From Archangium lipolyticum (GTDB taxonomy: Bacteria > Myxococcota > Myxococcia > Myxococcales > Myxococcaceae): DNA of 64,000 nucleotides. The notes under the pieces were generated by a model, which had not been told where the DNA came from, did not search any database, and saw only the letters and a program-made list of their open reading frames with translations. This document shows positions 56,313 through 64,000 of the stretch, one piece after another. The position numbers were made by a program, and so were the translations under genes. How positions within the stretch are numbered: position 1 is the first letter of the stretch; each line of letters starts with the position of its first letter. The DNA lies in contig NZ_JANKBZ010000001.1 of assembly GCF_024623785.1 (NCBI RefSeq), positions 310,001 to 374,000 on the forward strand. The letters run 5' to 3'.

Positions 56313-58220
56313 ATGGCCAGCCTCACCGTCCGTACCCCCGATGGAAAGGTCCGCACGGTCCCCCTCCACAAGCGCATCACCAGCATCGGCCGCTCGGCCG
56401 ACAATGACGTGCAGGTGGAGGACCCGTCCGTGCCGGACAGCGCCCTGCACCTGCTCTTCGATGGAACGCGCTACCAGCTCGGCAGCCTGGGCGCGAGCTT
56501 CCAGGTCAACGGCAAGAAGCGGGACAACCACGTGCTCGCCACCGCCGACATCATCCGGGTGGGGGGCACCGAGCTCGTCTTCGCCCGCGAGGACGCCGCG
56601 CCCCCCCGGCCCTCCCTGGTGCCCACACCGGCCCTCACCGTCACCCATGAGACCGAACGGACGACGGATCCGGACTCGCATACCCGGGACATGCCCGGCG
56701 TGGTGGGCCGCGAGCTGGTGCTGCTGCGCCGGCTCACCGCCTTCAGCGAGCGGCTGCTCGGCAGCTCCAGCCGGGACGATCTGCTGGAGAGCCTGCTGGA
56801 CGAGGCCATCGAGGTGACGCGGGCGGACAAGGGCTTCCTCATCCTCCGGGAGAACGGCGAGCTGCGCGTGAAGGTGGCGCGCAACCTCACGCGGGAGAAC
56901 CTGATCGACGCGGTGGAGCGCGTGTCCGACTCCATCGTCGAGAAGGTGGCGCGCACCCGCAAGCCGCTCATCATCAGCGACGCGCTGGACGACCCCGAGT
57001 TCAAGGCCAGCAAGTCCGTGGTGAACCTCCAGCTCCTGTCCGTCATGTGCGTGCCGATGGTGCGCGGTGACGAGCTGTTCGGCGTGCTCTACGTGGGCAA
57101 TGACCGGTTGGTGAACCGGTTCGAGCCCAAGAGCCTGGACATGCTCACCATCTTCGCGGCGCAGGCGCTGCTGCTCATCCACAACGCGCTGCTGGTGAAT
57201 GATCTCAAGCTGGACAACACCGAGCTGCGCAAGCGCCTGGACGACACCCGCTACGGAGAGATCGTCGGGGCCTGCCAGGGCATGCTCGACGTGTACAAGC
57301 GCATCGACAAGATCGCCCCCACGGACATCTCCGTCCTCATCACCGGCGAGACGGGTACGGGCAAGGAGCTCATCGCCCGGGAGATCCACCGGCACTCCCC
57401 GCGGACCAAGGGACCCTTCGTCACCATCAACTGCGGAGCCATCCCCGAGAACCTGCTGGAGAGCGAGCTGTTCGGCCACGTGCGCGGCGCCTTCACCGGC
57501 GCGGTGAACACGAAGGCGGGCAAGTTCCAGGCGGCCATCGGCGGCACGCTCTTCCTGGACGAGATCGGCGAGATGCCGCTCCAGCTCCAGGTGAAGCTGC
57601 TGCGCGCGCTCCAGGAGAAGGTCGTCTACAAGGTGGGCGACCACCGGGGCGAGCCGGTGGACATCCGCGTGGTGGCGGCCACCAACCGGGTGCTCGAGGA
57701 CGAGGTGCGCAAGGGCACCTTCCGCGAGGATCTGTACTACCGCCTCAACGTGGTGACGTTGAAGCTGCCGCCCCTGCGCGAGCGCGGCGAGGATCTCTTC
57801 GTCCTCGGCAAGTACTTCCTGCAGAAGTACGCCAAGGAGTTCGGCGCGAAGACCAAGAGCTTCTCCCCCTCGGCCACGGTCGCCATGAAGAAGTACAGCT
57901 GGCCGGGCAACATCCGCGAGTTGGAGAACCGCATCAAGAAGGCGGTGGTGCTCGCGGAGAAGCCGCTGCTCGGCCCGGACGACCTGGATCTCAAGCCGGA
58001 GAACCTGGACCCCGTGCTGCCGCTGTCCGACGCGCGCGAGCGCTGGCAGAAGCAGTACATCCAGGAGGTCTACGAGCGGAACAACCGCAACAAGACCAAG
58101 ACGGCCAAGGATCTGGGCGTGGATCCGCGCACCATCTTCCGCCACTTCGAGAAGCTGGAGGCAGAGAAGGCCGGCATGCCCCTGCCTCCCGATGAGGGCG
58201 GCGACGACGAGCTGCTGTAG
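56313..58220 (+). CDS. FHA-GAF sigma-54-dependent transcriptional activator
   Basis: 635 codons, 12 bp after the preceding gene. Domains in order: FHA (~20-95, [12 protein letters not shown]), GAF (~140-290), AAA+ (~310-540) with Walker A GETGTGKE (~344), the sigma-54 contact GAFTGA (~392), Walker [13 protein letters not shown], and a C-terminal Fis-type helix-turn-helix ([20 protein letters not shown], ~595-615). It activates RNA polymerase-sigma-54 at enhancer-bound sites. FHA in place of a receiver means control by phosphothreonine, most simply from the kinase two genes upstream, as known for other myxobacterial FHA activators. The FHA has some substitutions (PDSALHL for S-x-x-H), so peptide binding should be tested. 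Confidence 0.9.
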   Translation: MASLTVRTPDGKVRTVPLHKRITSIGRSADNDVQVEDPSVPDSALHLLFDGTRYQLGSLGASFQVNGKKRDNHVLATADIIRVGGTELVFAREDAAPPRPSLVPTPALTVTHETERTTDPDSHTRDMPGVVGRELVLLRRLTAFSERLLGSSSRDDLLESLLDEAIEVTRADKGFLILRENGELRVKVARNLTRENLIDAVERVSDSIVEKVARTRKPLIISDALDDPEFKASKSVVNLQLLSVMCVPMVRGDELFGVLYVGNDRLVNRFEPKSLDMLTIFAAQALLLIHNALLVNDLKLDNTELRKRLDDTRYGEIVGACQGMLDVYKRIDKIAPTDISVLITGETGTGKELIAREIHRHSPRTKGPFVTINCGAIPENLLESELFGHVRGAFTGAVNTKAGKFQAAIGGTLFLDEIGEMPLQLQVKLLRALQEKVVYKVGDHRGEPVDIRVVAATNRVLEDEVRKGTFREDLYYRLNVVTLKLPPLRERGEDLFVLGKYFLQKYAKEFGAKTKSFSPSATVAMKKYSWPGNIRELENRIKKAVVLAEKPLLGPDDLDLKPENLDPVLPLSDARERWQKQYIQEVYERNNRNKTKTAKDLGVDPRTIFRHFEKLEAEKAGMPLPPDEGGDDELL

Positions 58221-58371
58221 TCCCGGGAACAGAACCGGCCCCCGGGGACGCCGTGACAGGGCTGTCGCGGTTCCCCGGGCTTGCCCCCTGTGGCACCCTT
58301 TTCAACCCCCCATTCCGACGATGAATTTCTCTCTGCGCCAGCTGGCCGGTGAATTGCTACCACGCCCCTCC

Positions 58372-58911
58372 ATGAAGTGGTTGGGACTCGGAGTGGCCGT
58401 GTGGACCTTGGGGGGATGCCTCATCCCCCAGGACGAGAACTACCTCAACGAGTTCCCCATCCAGCGCAACCGTCCCCCCCGCATCGTGGAGAGCCAGGTG
58501 GAACCGGTCGAGCGCATCGTCCGCAGCTACGGCTCCGACGCGTGTGAGATGACGTTCTCCGTCATCGTCGAGGATCCCGACACCGCCAACAGGCTCTCCG
58601 TGTACTGGTTCGTGGACTACGATCCCAGCCAGCCCCGGCAGGCCGACGCCGTGTCCCGGGTGGAGCCCCGGGACAACAAGATCGCGCGCGAGGATCGCGC
58701 CTACTTCCAGGTGAGCTTCAATTCGGGGGAGCTCAACCGCCTGAACCTGCCGGGCGATCACGTCGTCGAGGCGATCGTCTCCGACACCTCCCTGGTGGGA
58801 CGGGATCCCGAGCTCAAGCCCATCTCGCTCTCGGATGGAAGCACCTTCAACGACGCCGGTTACACCGCCACGTACGTGTGGTTCGTGAAGACCGGAAATG
58901 GTTGCCGATGA
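58372..58911 (+). CDS. lipoprotein, unknown function
   Basis: 179 codons. ATG 58372 gives a compact lipoprotein signal (MKWLGLGVAVWTLGGC, Cys16); ATG 58321 would add 17 residues. Neither has a clear Shine-Dalgarno. The mature part is a beta-rich domain with VIVEDPDTANRLSVYWFVDYD, like extracellular Ig/cadherin-type folds, and ends in VWFVKTGNGCR. No family was recognised. The stop overlaps the next lipoprotein gene (ATGA), so the pair is made together. Confidence 0.68.
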   Translation: MKWLGLGVAVWTLGGCLIPQDENYLNEFPIQRNRPPRIVESQVEPVERIVRSYGSDACEMTFSVIVEDPDTANRLSVYWFVDYDPSQPRQADAVSRVEPRDNKIAREDRAYFQVSFNSGELNRLNLPGDHVVEAIVSDTSLVGRDPELKPISLSDGSTFNDAGYTATYVWFVKTGNGCR

Positions 58912-60521
58912 TCCGCCCTACCCTGCTGAGGATGATGTGGATGGCCCTCGCCACGGCCGGTTGCGGCGCGAGCGATGACATCTATCCCTACGAGATCAGC
59001 TGCCGCGCCGACAGCGATTGCCAGGGCGATGAGGTGTGCTTCATCGACGGCTGTGGAGACCCCGGCAGGAACATCGTCGTGGAGGTGGTCCCCAACCCCA
59101 AGGGAGGGTTGTACGCCCAGGACTTCCCGGTGAACGAGCTGCGCAGCCAGCAGAACCTCGAGCTGTTCGATCCGGCCATGCTCCAGGGCCAGGTGCGGGT
59201 GGCGAGCACGGAGGCCCCCAGCGGCTACTCGGCCCCCGTCACCCTGCGCCTGACGGGCGAGAGCCTGCTCATCCCGGGCCTGGTGCGCCGCCACGAGAGC
59301 ACCCTCACCCCGAGCGATGGCCTCTACATGCTGCCGGTGGGCTCGGGGCGCTACAACGTGACCCTGATCCCCACGGATCCCGTGCTGCCGCCCCTGTCCA
59401 ACACCCGTGACGTGCAGCCGGGCCGCGCGGTGACGCTGGACTTCGTCCTGCCGGCCCTCGCGGACCTGGTGCGGCTCTCCGGGAAGGTGGTACGGCCGAA
59501 CCAGCTGCCGCTGGGCGCGCTGATGGAAGCCCAGGCGTTGGACGATGAGCTGCGCCCGCTCTCGCAGCGGGTGCAGGTGGACGCCTCGGGGAATTTCTCC
59601 CTGTCGCTGCCACCCTCGGCGCTGCTGCTCCCCACGGTCGTCGTGCAGGTGATGCCCACCTCGGCGGAGGCGCTGGTGCCGCAGAAGCAGTTCACCGTGA
59701 ATCCGCGCCAGGCGCTCCTCGGTTCGCTGTCCCTGGGGGACTACGGCGACCCGGTGACGTACCAGGGCCGGGTGCTGGACCAGGACGGGAAACCGGTGCC
59801 GCAGGCCACGGTGTACCTGCAGGGCAAGGTGGGCGGTGGAGGGCAGTACCGCAGCCGGAAGGTGCTCACCGACGAGAGAGGCGACTTCACGCTGTCCACC
59901 CTGCCGAGCTCCCCCGAGTCGGCGATGACGCTCTCCGTCATCCCGCCGTCGGGCTCGCCCGCGGGATTCACCGTCAGGTCAGTCTCCGTGCCGCGCAATG
60001 TCACGACGCGGGGGCCGGACGTGGTGTGCGGAGACCGGATGAAGGTCCGCGGCACCCTGCGCATGCCGAGCGGCTCGTTGTGGGCCGCGGGCGTACGGGT
60101 GGTGGCCGAGCCGATCGACGCGGTGCCCGGCTGGCCCGCGCCCTCGTTCAGCGTCGAGGCCGCGCGCCCCACGGATGACATGGGCCGCTTCGAGATCGCG
60201 CTGGATCCGGGGCAGTACCGCTTCGACTTCATCCCCACCGATGATCTTCCCCGGGTCAGCCGCATCGTGTCGGTGCGCCCCGGGGACGGTATCCTGTCGG
60301 ATGGCTCGATGGAGCTCGCCCCCTTCACGCTCTCCAACGGCCGCCGCATCACCGGGCTCGTCAGCTTCGGCGGCGAGAAGCGGAACCTGCCGACCGTGCC
60401 CTACGCGTCCGTCCGCTTCTTCCGCGTGGTGAACGTGGAGGGCAAGCCCTCCGCCCTGCTGCTCACGCAGACGCTGACGGACCAGAACGGCACCTACTCC
60501 ACCACCGTGCCCACGCGCTGA
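58908..60521 (+). CDS. lipoprotein with carboxypeptidase-regulatory-like domains
   Basis: 537 codons from ATG 58908, overlapping the stop of the preceding gene. The signal ends LATAGC. The first ~60 mature residues have two Cys pairs (EISCRADSDCQGDEVCFIDGCG), a pattern common in myxobacterial surface lipoproteins. Behind these are several beta-sandwich repeats of the carboxypeptidase regulatory type: VTYQGRVLDQDGKPVPQATVYL, VRGTLRMPSGSLWAAGVRV and ITGLVSFGGEKRN. It is probably on the cell surface, with a structural or adhesive role. It converges with map, leaving 2 bp. Confidence 0.75.
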   Translation: MIRPTLLRMMWMALATAGCGASDDIYPYEISCRADSDCQGDEVCFIDGCGDPGRNIVVEVVPNPKGGLYAQDFPVNELRSQQNLELFDPAMLQGQVRVASTEAPSGYSAPVTLRLTGESLLIPGLVRRHESTLTPSDGLYMLPVGSGRYNVTLIPTDPVLPPLSNTRDVQPGRAVTLDFVLPALADLVRLSGKVVRPNQLPLGALMEAQALDDELRPLSQRVQVDASGNFSLSLPPSALLLPTVVVQVMPTSAEALVPQKQFTVNPRQALLGSLSLGDYGDPVTYQGRVLDQDGKPVPQATVYLQGKVGGGGQYRSRKVLTDERGDFTLSTLPSSPESAMTLSVIPPSGSPAGFTVRSVSVPRNVTTRGPDVVCGDRMKVRGTLRMPSGSLWAAGVRVVAEPIDAVPGWPAPSFSVEAARPTDDMGRFEIALDPGQYRFDFIPTDDLPRVSRIVSVRPGDGILSDGSMELAPFTLSNGRRITGLVSFGGEKRNLPTVPYASVRFFRVVNVEGKPSALLLTQTLTDQNGTYSTTVPTR

Positions 60522-60523
60522 CG

Positions 60524-61300
60524 TCAGCGCCGGGTGAGCACCATCGGCCCCTGGGCGGTGATGGCCACCGAGTGCTCGACGTGCGCGGCGAGCCGGCCGT
60601 CCGCCGAGACGGCCGTCCACTCGTCGTCGAGCACCTCGATGTCCTCGCTGCCCGCGGTGACCATCGGCTCGATCGCCAGGACCATGCCGCGCTTGAGCCG
60701 GAGCCCCTGGCCCCGCTGGCCGACGTTGGGGACGGCGGGCATCTCGTGCATGAAGCGCCCGATGCCGTGCCCGCTGAAGCTCGTCACCACCGAGAAGCCG
60801 TGCTTCTCCACGTGGCTCTGCACGGCATGGCCGATGTCCTCCAGGCGGTTGCCGTGCACGCAGACGGCGATGGCGCGCTCCAGGGACTCGCGCGTCACCT
60901 GGATCAACCGGCGCGCCTCCTCGCTGATGTTCCCCACCGGGATGGTCCGGGCCGAGTCGGCGCAGAAGCCATTCTTGTAGCAGGCGAAGTCGATGCCGAT
61001 GATGTCCCCTTCCTCGAGGATGACGCTCTTGCTGGGGATGCCGTGGACCACCACCTCGTTCACCGAGGTGCAGATGACCGCGGGGTACGGAGGCATCCCG
61101 TGAGGCGCATACCCCAGGAACGCCGAAGTGGCCCCGGCCTTGGTCATCACCTCGTTGGCGATCTCGTTGAGCTCCCAGGTGGACACACCCGGGCGGCAGG
61201 CGGCTTCGACGGCATCCAGCACGTCGGCGACGATCAAACCCGTCCGCCGCATCTTCGCGATGTCCTCGGCGCTCTTCAGGGTAATGGACAAGGGGCTCAC
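60524..61300 (-). CDS. map: methionine aminopeptidase, type I
   Basis: 258 codons from GTG 61300. The pita-bread fold is complete: substrate His86 (VVVHGIP) and the five metal ligands Asp104 (GIDFAC), Asp115 (CADSART), His178 (SGHGIGR), Glu211 (AIEPM) and Glu242 (HVEHS). It removes the N-terminal Met from new proteins in the cytosol. There is no N-terminal SEC-C zinc extension. It is divergent from argC across 144 bp. Confidence 0.95.
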   Translation of the reverse strand: MSPLSITLKSAEDIAKMRRTGLIVADVLDAVEAACRPGVSTWELNEIANEVMTKAGATSAFLGYAPHGMPPYPAVICTSVNEVVVHGIPSKSVILEEGDIIGIDFACYKNGFCADSARTIPVGNISEEARRLIQVTRESLERAIAVCVHGNRLEDIGHAVQSHVEKHGFSVVTSFSGHGIGRFMHEMPAVPNVGQRGQGLRLKRGMVLAIEPMVTAGSEDIEVLDDEWTAVSADGRLAAHVEHSVAITAQGPMVLTRR

Positions 61301-61392
61301 CCGCGGACGACGGTGGAAATTCCCAGATAGGGCACCGCCTGTGCACCGTCAAGGGAGCGGCGGGACCGGCCCCCGGGCCCCGTTGGCGGGAA

Positions 61393-61450
61393 TATGCATT
61401 TGCCGCTTGCTTGTATGCAGAGTAACGAATATTCATGCACGCCCATGCAT
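61393..61450. promoter_or_regulatory. four phased ATGCA repeats upstream of argC
   Basis: ATGCA occurs at 61394, 61415, 61435 and 61445, spaced 21, 20 and 10 bp, i.e. on one face of the helix, in an AT-rich block. Two are in the contexts TATGCA and ATTCATGCA, which resemble half-sites of arginine-repressor (ARG) boxes. The last copy overlaps the argC start codon. An ArgR-type operator is inferred from spacing and context. Confidence 0.35.
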
Positions 61451-62506
61451 AAGACGGTGATCGGCATCATTGGCGCGTCCGGCTACTCCGGCGTCGAGGC
61501 GACCCACATCCTGGCGGCCCACGAGAAGGTGGAGCTGCGGCTGGTGACCAGCGACAGGTGGCAGGGGGAGGCCGTGGGCCGCCGTCTGGGCATCATGGGG
61601 CCACTGGGGCAGCTGCGGTATGCGCCGCTGGACAAGAGCGTGGAGCTGGCGCGCGAGTGCGAGGTCGTCTTCCTGGCTACGCCGGCCGAGTCCTCGCTGC
61701 ACCTGGTGCCCCAGCTGCTGGCGGCGGGCGTGCGGGTCATCGATCTGTCGGGGGCCTTCCGGCTCCAGGACACGGCCACCTACCCGGCCTTCTACAACTT
61801 CACGCACTCGTCACCGGAGCTGCTGGGGCAGGCGGTGTATGGGCTGCCGGAGCTATTCCGCGAGCGGATTCCGGGCGCGCGGCTGGTGTCCAACCCGGGC
61901 TGTTATGCGACGGCGTGCGCGCTGTCGGTGGCGCCGCTGCTGCGGGCCGGGCTGCTGGACGAGGGCTCGGTCATCTTCGACGCCGCCTCGGGCACGACGG
62001 GCGCCGGGCGCAAGGGCTCGGAGGACATGAGCTTCAGCGAGGTGGACGAGGACTTCCGCGCCTACCGCGTGCTGCGCCACCAGCACACGCCGGAGATCGC
62101 CCAGACGCTCGCCCTCACGGCCGGCCGGAAGGTGCCCCTGACGTTCACCGCGCACCTGCTGCCGCTCAAGCGGGGCATCCTCGTGACCGCCTACGCGCGC
62201 CTGCGCCCGGGAGCCACCGCCGCCGAGGCCCGCGCCGCGCTGGAGCAGGCCTATGCCTCCACTCCTTTCGTGACGGTGGAGTCCTCGCCGGACGCGGTGG
62301 GCCTGAAGGCCGTGGTGGGCACCAACCGCTGCGTGGTGGGCCTGGCCGCGGACAACACGGGGTTCGACCCGGGCCGCGTGGTGGTGACGGCCGCCATCGA
62401 CAACCTGGTGAAGGGGGCGGCCGGACAGGCCGTCCAGAACCTCAACCTCATGATGGGGTGGGACGAGACCCAAGGCCTCTCCACCCTGCGGGGTTTCAAT
62501 CCGTGA
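61445..62506 (+). CDS. argC: N-acetyl-gamma-glutamyl-phosphate reductase
   Basis: 353 codons. ATG 61445 gives the family start KTVIGIIGASGYSG (NADP-binding glycines); the in-frame GTA-region start at 61394 adds 17 atypical residues. The catalytic Cys is in SNPGCYAT, and the active-site His in HQHTPEIAQ. The C-terminal DNLVKGAAGQAVQNLN is characteristic. It reduces N-acetylglutamyl-5-phosphate to the semialdehyde in arginine synthesis. The argJ-argB frame starts inside its stop codon (GTGA), so the genes are translationally coupled. Confidence 0.94.
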   Translation: MHKTVIGIIGASGYSGVEATHILAAHEKVELRLVTSDRWQGEAVGRRLGIMGPLGQLRYAPLDKSVELARECEVVFLATPAESSLHLVPQLLAAGVRVIDLSGAFRLQDTATYPAFYNFTHSSPELLGQAVYGLPELFRERIPGARLVSNPGCYATACALSVAPLLRAGLLDEGSVIFDAASGTTGAGRKGSEDMSFSEVDEDFRAYRVLRHQHTPEIAQTLALTAGRKVPLTFTAHLLPLKRGILVTAYARLRPGATAAEARAALEQAYASTPFVTVESSPDAVGLKAVVGTNRCVVGLAADNTGFDPGRVVVTAAIDNLVKGAAGQAVQNLNLMMGWDETQGLSTLRGFNP

Positions 62507-64000
62507 AGGTGCCGCTCGGCTTCTCCTTCTCCGGCACGCATGCCGGCCTCAAGCCCCAGCGCAAGGACGTGGCGCTCGTCTACAGCGACACGCCCTGCTC
62601 CGCCGCGGGCTGCTTCACCGCCAACAAGGCCAGGGCCGCACCGGTCCAGGACGCCGAGCCCCGCCTGCCCGCCACGGGCATCCAGGCCGTACTCATCAAC
62701 TCCGGTAACGCCAACGCCCTCACCGGCCCCTCGGGCCTGGAGGACGTGCGCACCCTGCTGGCGGAGACGGCCCGGGTCCTCTCCGTGCCCGCTTCCGCCG
62801 TGCTGTCCGCCTCCACGGGGGTGATCGGCCACCCGCTGCCCGTGAACAAGGTGCTGGCGGTGCTCGGGCCGCTCAAGGGCGCCCTGCGCGCCGAGCCCGA
62901 TGCGGCCGCCGAGGCCATCATGACCACCGACACGCGCCCCAAGCAGGCGTGGCGCGAGGTGCGCATTGGCGGGCGGGACGTGACGGTGTCCGCCATCTTC
63001 AAGGGCTCGGGGATGATGCACCCGTCGCTGGCGACGGTGATCGCCGTCATCACCACCGACTGCGCCATCCAGCCTGGAGCGCTCGCGGGTGCCCTGCGCG
63101 AGGCGGTGTCCTCCACCTTCAACAGCCTGACGGTGGATGGGGACATGAGCCCCAACGACACCGTGTACGCGCTGGCCAATGGCCGCGCCGGCAACCCGGC
63201 CATTACGGCTCCGGGGCCGGAGCTGGACGCCTTCACCGCCACGTTGTCGGACCTGTGCCTGGAGATGGCGCGGGAGATTGCCTCGGATGGCGAGGGCGCC
63301 ACCAAGCTGCTCGAGGTGAAGGTCTCGGGAGCGCCCACCGGGGCCATCGCGCAGGATCTGGCGAGGTCCGTGGCCGGCTCCACGCTGGTGAAGGCCGCGG
63401 TCTTCGGGGCGGATCCCAACTGGGGCCGCGTGCTGGCGACCGTGGGAGCGCGCGCCGGCACGCAGGGCTACGAGGTGGATCCCTACTCGGCCCGGGTCCG
63501 CATCCAGGGCATCACCGTCTACCAGGGCCAGCCCCAGCCGCACGATCCCGGGCAGCTCAAGGCGCGCATGCGCGAGCCCGAGGTGCACATCGAGGTGGAG
63601 CTCACCAGCGGCGAGGGCTCGTCGGTGGCCTGGGGGTGCGATCTCTCGTACGACTACGTGAAGATCAACGCGGACTACACCTCGCTCATCATCCCGAGAC
63701 CGGATGGAGGCGTGGGCAAGGACGATCGGCTGGCCAACTACAGCCCCGCGTTCAAGACGACGCTGCTGGTCGAGGCGCTCTCGTACATCTCGCGCTTCAA
63801 GGGCAGGCGCTGCGTCATCCGCTTTGGCGGCGCGGCCATGGTGAAGGAGAACCTCAAGCAGTCCTTCTGCCGGGACATCGAGCTGCTGCGCTCGGCGGGC
63901 CTGCAACCCATCATCGTGCACGGCGGCGGGCCGGAGCTCACCCGCACGCTGGACAAGCTCGGACTGCGGCAGGAGGGCGAGCTCATCACCGACGACTCGG
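62503..64000 (+). CDS. argJ: ArgJ-ArgB fusion: glutamate N-acetyltransferase joined to acetylglutamate kinase (3' end outside window)
   Basis: An open frame from GTG 62503 with no stop before the window end. Residues ~1-400 are ArgJ: LINSGNANALTG, the autocleavage region GSGMMHPSLATVI with nucleophile Thr178, DGDMSPNDT and the C-terminal GCDLSYDYVKINADY. After a ~12-residue Gly/Asp linker, an ArgB N-terminus follows (from ~residue 415): VEALSYISRF, VIRFGGAAMV and IIVHGGGPELT, the phosphate-binding loops of N-acetylglutamate kinase. The protein would do two arginine steps: transfer of acetyl from ornithine to glutamate, and phosphorylation of acetylglutamate, feeding ArgC. ArgJ needs Thr178 cleavage, so it may work as a processed enzyme. 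Confidence 0.88.
   Translation, partial: MKVPLGFSFSGTHAGLKPQRKDVALVYSDTPCSAAGCFTANKARAAPVQDAEPRLPATGIQAVLINSGNANALTGPSGLEDVRTLLAETARVLSVPASAVLSASTGVIGHPLPVNKVLAVLGPLKGALRAEPDAAAEAIMTTDTRPKQAWREVRIGGRDVTVSAIFKGSGMMHPSLATVIAVITTDCAIQPGALAGALREAVSSTFNSLTVDGDMSPNDTVYALANGRAGNPAITAPGPELDAFTATLSDLCLEMAREIASDGEGATKLLEVKVSGAPTGAIAQDLARSVAGSTLVKAAVFGADPNWGRVLATVGARAGTQGYEVDPYSARVRIQGITVYQGQPQPHDPGQLKARMREPEVHIEVELTSGEGSSVAWGCDLSYDYVKINADYTSLIIPRPDGGVGKDDRLANYSPAFKTTLLVEALSYISRFKGRRCVIRFGGAAMVKENLKQSFCRDIELLRSAGLQPIIVHGGGPELTRTLDKLGLRQEGELITDDS

Noticed and set aside
60524-64000. A tRNA or rRNA gene in the gaps
   Set aside because: No cloverleaf or conserved rRNA stretch was seen in any intergenic gap of the window.

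Overview
The window is GC-rich DNA (third codon positions almost all G or C) from a myxobacterium, most likely of the Cystobacter/Archangium/Myxococcus side of the group. The evidence is a LonV-like protease, a Sit-type lipoprotein toxin locus, an imuA-imuB pair behind a LexA-like palindrome, an FHA/Ser-Thr-kinase/sigma-54 activator cluster, many lipoproteins, and a very large lipopeptide assembly line. Genus is inference; no rRNA or tRNA gene was seen.

Layout. 1-3027: end of a histidine phosphatase, a DUF481 outer-membrane protein, a CxxS glutaredoxin and a convergent sugar-nucleotide epimerase. 3122-11758: a minus-strand run (membrane GT-C-like protein, Cys-rich lipoprotein, outer-membrane barrel, small lipoprotein, FMN-binding protein, His-rich four-helix membrane protein, GT2 glycosyltransferase, FAD oxidoreductase) facing a divergent apbE across a Fur-like operator. 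ApbE attaches FMN to the motif carried by the FMN-binding protein, so this looks like an iron-responsive, flavin-based redox system of the envelope. 11906-14437: a SitA-like toxin and a HEAT-repeat partner, probably immunity. 14455-16883: SOS-type imuA-imuB. 17047-22058: a von Willebrand A lipoprotein, Lon with a clear terminator, and an amidase lipoprotein.

22014-49140: two overlapping minus-strand genes (1781 and 7262 codons) encode a lipopeptide NRPS/PKS: FAAL-ACP-C-A-PCP // KS-AT-ACP-C-[split A with inserted luciferase-like monooxygenase]-C-A-PCP-E-C-A-PCP-C-PCP-C-PCP-C-A-PCP-TE. A fatty acid should be activated as acyl-AMP, joined to a first amino acid, extended with one malonyl unit (no reductive domains), then extended with more amino acids and released by the thioesterase. 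Three features are unusual: the monooxygenase splits an adenylation domain that looks dead and has no carrier of its own; two C-PCP units have no adenylation domain; and those two units are nearly identical 1,659-bp tandem copies. A divergent aldo/keto reductase follows.

50365-60521: signalling genes. An FHA membrane protein and a trypsin-like protease overlap on the minus strand. On the plus strand are a TPR protein, a membrane Ser/Thr kinase with PEGA-like tail, a coiled-coil membrane protein, an FHA-GAF-AAA-HTH sigma-54 activator and two lipoproteins. 60524-64000: methionine aminopeptidase, then argC and an open frame in which ArgJ continues without a stop into ArgB (acetylglutamate kinase); this apparent fusion runs off the window.
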